Shown here: positions 5,187-7,178 of the stretch, piece by piece
Position numbering within the stretch: position 1 is the first letter of the stretch
How the letters are laid out: each line of letters opens with the position of its first letter
Program-made: the position numbers and the translations under genes
The notes under the pieces: model-generated
The model's database searches: none
Told to the model about the DNA's origin: nothing
The model's input: only the letters and a program-made list of their open reading frames with translations
Assembly (NCBI GenBank): GCA_944391365.1
Contig: CALXTH010000053.1
Coordinates: 1 to 7,178, forward strand
Reading direction: 5' to 3'
Source of the DNA: an uncultured Alphaproteobacteria bacterium
Lineage (GTDB): Bacteria > Pseudomonadota > Alphaproteobacteria > RF32 > CAG-239
DNA: 7,178 bases

Positions 5187-6503
5187 ATGAAACAACGCCT
5201 GCTTATAATGTTTTTTGCCCTTGTGTTCTGCATCCGTCCGGTTCAGGCCGAACTGCGGATTGACATCTCCGGCGCCGTCAGCGACCCGCTGCCCCTGGCC
5301 TTTCCGGAAATGACCGCCGTTTCGCCCGCTATGGAAGACGTCGGAGAAGACATCCGGGAAGTTGTCATTGCCGACCTGGAACGTTCCGGTCTGTTTCGTA
5401 TCATCAACGAAAACAGTTACATCCAGGAATTTAAATCCATCAACGAAGCCCCCTCTTTCAATGACTGGAAAGCCATCAATGCCCATGCCCTGATTCAAAC
5501 CGCCATAAGCGAAAACGGCCCGACCGGCCTCAAAGTGGAAATGCGCCTGTGGGATGTCTTCGCCGAGAATCAGATGAAAGGCCAGTCCTTCACCACCACC
5601 AGAGACAACTGGCGCCGCATTGCCCATGTGATTGCCGACGCGGTCTATGAACGCCTCACCGGCGAAAAAGGCTACTTTGATACCCGGATTGTCTATGTCT
5701 CCGAGTCCGGACCGGCCACTCGCCGGATCAAAAGGCTCGCCATTATGGATCAGGACGGCGAAAATCACAAATTCCTGACCTCCGGTTCATCAATGGTCTT
5801 AACCCCGCGCTTTTCACCCAATATGCAAAAAATAACATACCTCTCATATTCCGGAACCATTCCGAAAGTCTATATTCTTGATATTGAAACCGGACGCCAG
5901 ACCCTTGTCGGCAACTTCCCGGGCATGACTTTTGCCCCGGTTTTCTCCCCTGACAGCTCAAAACTGCTGCTGAGTTATGCCAGCGACGGCAAGACCAACA
6001 TCTATGAAATGGATTTGAAAACCTATAAAGTCAAACGCATCACCTCACCAACCTCCATTGACACCTCTCCAAGCTACTCCCCCGACGGCAAACAGATTGT
6101 GTTCAATTCTGACCGCGGCGGAAACCAGCAGCTTTATGTCATGAACGCTGACGGCTCAGACATCCACCGCATCAGTTTCGGCTCCGGCCGCTATGCCACA
6201 CCGGTCTGGTCGCCGCGCGGAGACTACATCGCCTTCACCAAAATGGCCAACGGACAATTCTATATCGGCGTCATGTATCCCGACGGCACCGGCGAACGTC
6301 TGCTGGCCAGCGGTTATTTGGTTGAAGCGCCGGTCTGGGCGCCCAACGGCCGTGTCCTCATGTATTTCCGACAAGACAAGGGAACCTCTCGCCGCAACGC
6401 CCCGGTCAAACTCTATACCATAGACCTGACCGGCTACAACGAACGCATGGTCGTCACTCCGGCCGACGCCTCCGACCCGGCCTGGTCCCCCCTCCTGCCT
6501 TAA
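5187..6503 (+). CDS. tolB: Tol-Pal system periplasmic protein TolB
   Basis: TolB is the periplasmic beta-propeller of the Tol-Pal complex, which couples inner-membrane TolQRA to outer-membrane Pal during cell constriction. The 438 residues match the family length (about 430 in E. coli). Residues 1-21 are a Sec signal peptide (MKQRLL, a hydrophobic core, cleavage after VQA). Residues 22-125 fit the TolB N-terminal domain, starting ELRIDISGAV with DLERSGLFRII around residue 68. The rest is a propeller of WD40-like PD40 repeats with recurring FSPN, FSPDSSKLL, YSPDGKQIVF, WSPRGDYIAF, WAPNGRVLMY and a closing DPAWSPLLP. In most proteobacteria tolB lies between tolA and pal. Here it is alone: a terminator precedes it and a convergent unrelated gene starts 9 nt after its stop. 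Confidence 0.98.
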   Translation: MKQRLLIMFFALVFCIRPVQAELRIDISGAVSDPLPLAFPEMTAVSPAMEDVGEDIREVVIADLERSGLFRIINENSYIQEFKSINEAPSFNDWKAINAHALIQTAISENGPTGLKVEMRLWDVFAENQMKGQSFTTTRDNWRRIAHVIADAVYERLTGEKGYFDTRIVYVSESGPATRRIKRLAIMDQDGENHKFLTSGSSMVLTPRFSPNMQKITYLSYSGTIPKVYILDIETGRQTLVGNFPGMTFAPVFSPDSSKLLLSYASDGKTNIYEMDLKTYKVKRITSPTSIDTSPSYSPDGKQIVFNSDRGGNQQLYVMNADGSDIHRISFGSGRYATPVWSPRGDYIAFTKMANGQFYIGVMYPDGTGERLLASGYLVEAPVWAPNGRVLMYFRQDKGTSRRNAPVKLYTIDLTGYNERMVVTPADASDPAWSPLLP

Positions 6504-6518
6504 AATCAAACTTTAAGG
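6498..6518. repeat. Inverted repeat spanning the two convergent stop codons
   Basis: CCTTAAA at 6498-6504 and TTTAAGG at 6512-6518 form a perfect 7-bp stem with a 7-base loop. The tolB TAA (6501-6503) lies in one arm and the TAA of the minus-strand gene (6515-6513) in the other. It is AT-rich and lacks a following T run, so it would be at best a weak bidirectional terminator. Confidence 0.5.
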
Positions 6519-7178
6519 AGCAGAAAATATAGCCCGAACATTATACTCGGTAGGAGCTTTAGCCAAATATCCTGAACCGGAAGATATAATTACATGATAA
6601 TAAATATTTTCCATATAATGTGTCGATGACCAATAGCCTTGACCGGAAAACAAAGCATCTCCACCATATTGAACAAGCAATTCATTTATCTCCGTCTTAT
6701 TTTTTGAAATTTTTTTCAAATCATCCATTGAAGGGAAAGATGCAGTAAAATTATGACAAACAGAAAACGTCCGACAAGAACGGGAAGCTTCACTCCAATT
6801 CATCCTACCCAAATCATGCATGGTAACATAAAACCCCAATCCATGCACCTTAACACCAACAACTTCGCCATAACAATAATATAAATCCCCAACAGCTTCT
6901 CCTTTATATTCTTTCTGACAACTTTCCTCCTTCCATTCATATCCTGATTTACACTTACATATTGCGTACTTTCCGCCACAACCGCCTGATGGCTTAACCT
7001 CATTAGCTCCGGTACAAGTATATATATAACTTTCCGAACAATCTTCCACACACGAGCCGCCGCTCCATTTGTACCCGCTTTTGCAGTTGCATTTGTCATA
7101 TAATCCGCCGCAGCCGGAGGATGGCTTGGTCTGGTTGGAACCGGTGCAGGTATATTTGAATGAACTACCGCACTTCAC
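6513..7178 (-). CDS. Cysteine-rich repeat protein with C-terminal DUF1566/FISUMP-like domain (5' end outside window)
   Basis: The visible 221 or so residues are the C-terminal part of a protein that continues past the right edge. The codon at 7178 is GTG but need not be the start. Two modules of exactly 44 residues each have six cysteines in the pattern C-x7-C-x11-C-x6-C-x-C-x10-C, with shared YTCTG, KPS.GCGG and CKSGY.W. Residues 96-221 form a distinct domain: MNWSEASRSC, FPSMDDLKKI, YWSST and a closing VRAIFSAP. This resembles the DUF1566 (Lcl C-terminal)/FISUMP type, where the usual pattern is A..yC, LPs..EL, YWSSt and vR. Paired cysteines and this domain suggest an exported, disulfide-bonded surface protein, but the N-terminus and any signal peptide are not visible. 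The gene is A+T-richer than its neighbours. Function unknown. Confidence 0.8.
   Translation of the reverse strand: MKCGSSFKYTCTGSNQTKPSSGCGGLYDKCNCKSGYKWSGGSCVEDCSESYIYTCTGANEVKPSGGCGGKYAICKCKSGYEWKEESCQKEYKGEAVGDLYYCYGEVVGVKVHGLGFYVTMHDLGRMNWSEASRSCRTFSVCHNFTASFPSMDDLKKISKNKTEINELLVQYGGDALFSGQGYWSSTHYMENIYYHVIISSGSGYLAKAPTEYNVRAIFSAP
6909..7040 (-). repeat. 44-residue six-cysteine module, copy 2
   Basis: This unit directly abuts copy 1 and begins CSESYIYTCTG, ending EESCQKE. Cysteines, GCGGKY and CKCKSGYEW are retained, while many third positions and surface residues have diverged toward A+T. The change suggests an old duplication rather than a recent one. Confidence 0.85.
7041..7172 (-). 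repeat. 44-residue six-cysteine module, copy 1
   Basis: This 132-bp unit encodes a module beginning CGSSFKYTCTG and ending GGSCVED. All six cysteines lie exactly 44 residues from their counterparts in the next copy. Further copies may lie beyond the window edge. Its DNA is noticeably richer in G+C than copy 2. Confidence 0.85.

Noticed and set aside
5139..5768. 209-residue minus-strand frame opposite tolB and its upstream region
   Set aside because: It is antisense to the TolB signal peptide and N-terminal domain, and has no domain of its own.
6800..7099. 99-residue minus-strand frame within the cysteine-rich gene
   Set aside because: It is in a different frame from the regular cysteine repeat, whose exact 44-residue period shows which frame is coding.
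6909..7172. Direct repeats as a CRISPR or DNA-level satellite
   Set aside because: There are only two units of 132 bp, in frame, with conservation at the protein level and many synonymous changes, so this is a protein repeat.
7176..7178. GTG at the window edge as the true start of the cysteine-rich protein
   Set aside because: It falls inside a repeat module with no signal peptide after it; the frame most likely continues beyond the window.

Overview
The window looks like chromosomal DNA from a Gram-negative bacterium, most likely an uncultured alphaproteobacterium of the host-associated (gut) type. Evidence for this is a TolB with a signal peptide, a TerB/J-domain protein followed directly by an AmpD-type amidase (an order I associate with Alphaproteobacteria), and at the right edge a cysteine-rich repeat protein of a kind I associate with uncultured gut alphaproteobacteria. 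The taxonomic call is inference; no rRNA is present. Most genes have intermediate base composition. The right-edge gene and the 4708-4830 intergenic stretch are visibly richer in A+T.

Left part (1-2287, + strand): a tight nucleoside-salvage operon. The 3' end of deoA (thymidine phosphorylase) is followed after 19 nt by deoB (phosphopentomutase), whose stop overlaps by 1 nt the start of a PgeF/YfiH/LACC1-family gene. DeoA releases deoxyribose-1-phosphate and DeoB isomerises pentose-1-phosphates to the 5-phosphates. The PgeF-family member sits where a further nucleoside-cleaving enzyme would make sense, yet it has lost one of the three family metal-site residues (His to Ile at residue 68).

Middle part (2355-4258, + strand): a DjlA-like membrane co-chaperone whose N-terminus carries three hydrophobic Gly-rich modules instead of one, then TerB and a C-terminal J domain with intact HPD. 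It is followed 11 nt later by a cytoplasmic AmpD-like amidase with a C-terminal peptidoglycan-binding-like region. The amidase converges on ruvX (YqgF, minus strand), with a 10-nt overlap of the 3' ends. ruvX probably starts at a TTG behind a good Shine-Dalgarno. A divergent AT-rich region separates it from a small single-pass membrane protein whose start codon is unclear and which ends at a strong intrinsic terminator.

Right part (5187-7178): tolB stands alone, with neither tolA before it nor pal after it. It is preceded by a possible two-codon leader ORF. It converges, 9 nt apart, on a minus-strand gene that runs off the window. That gene has at least two exact-period 44-residue, six-cysteine modules followed by a C-terminal domain resembling DUF1566/FISUMP, suggesting a secreted or surface protein. 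No RNA genes, CRISPR arrays or mobile elements are visible, and no stretch over 300 bases lacks a gene.
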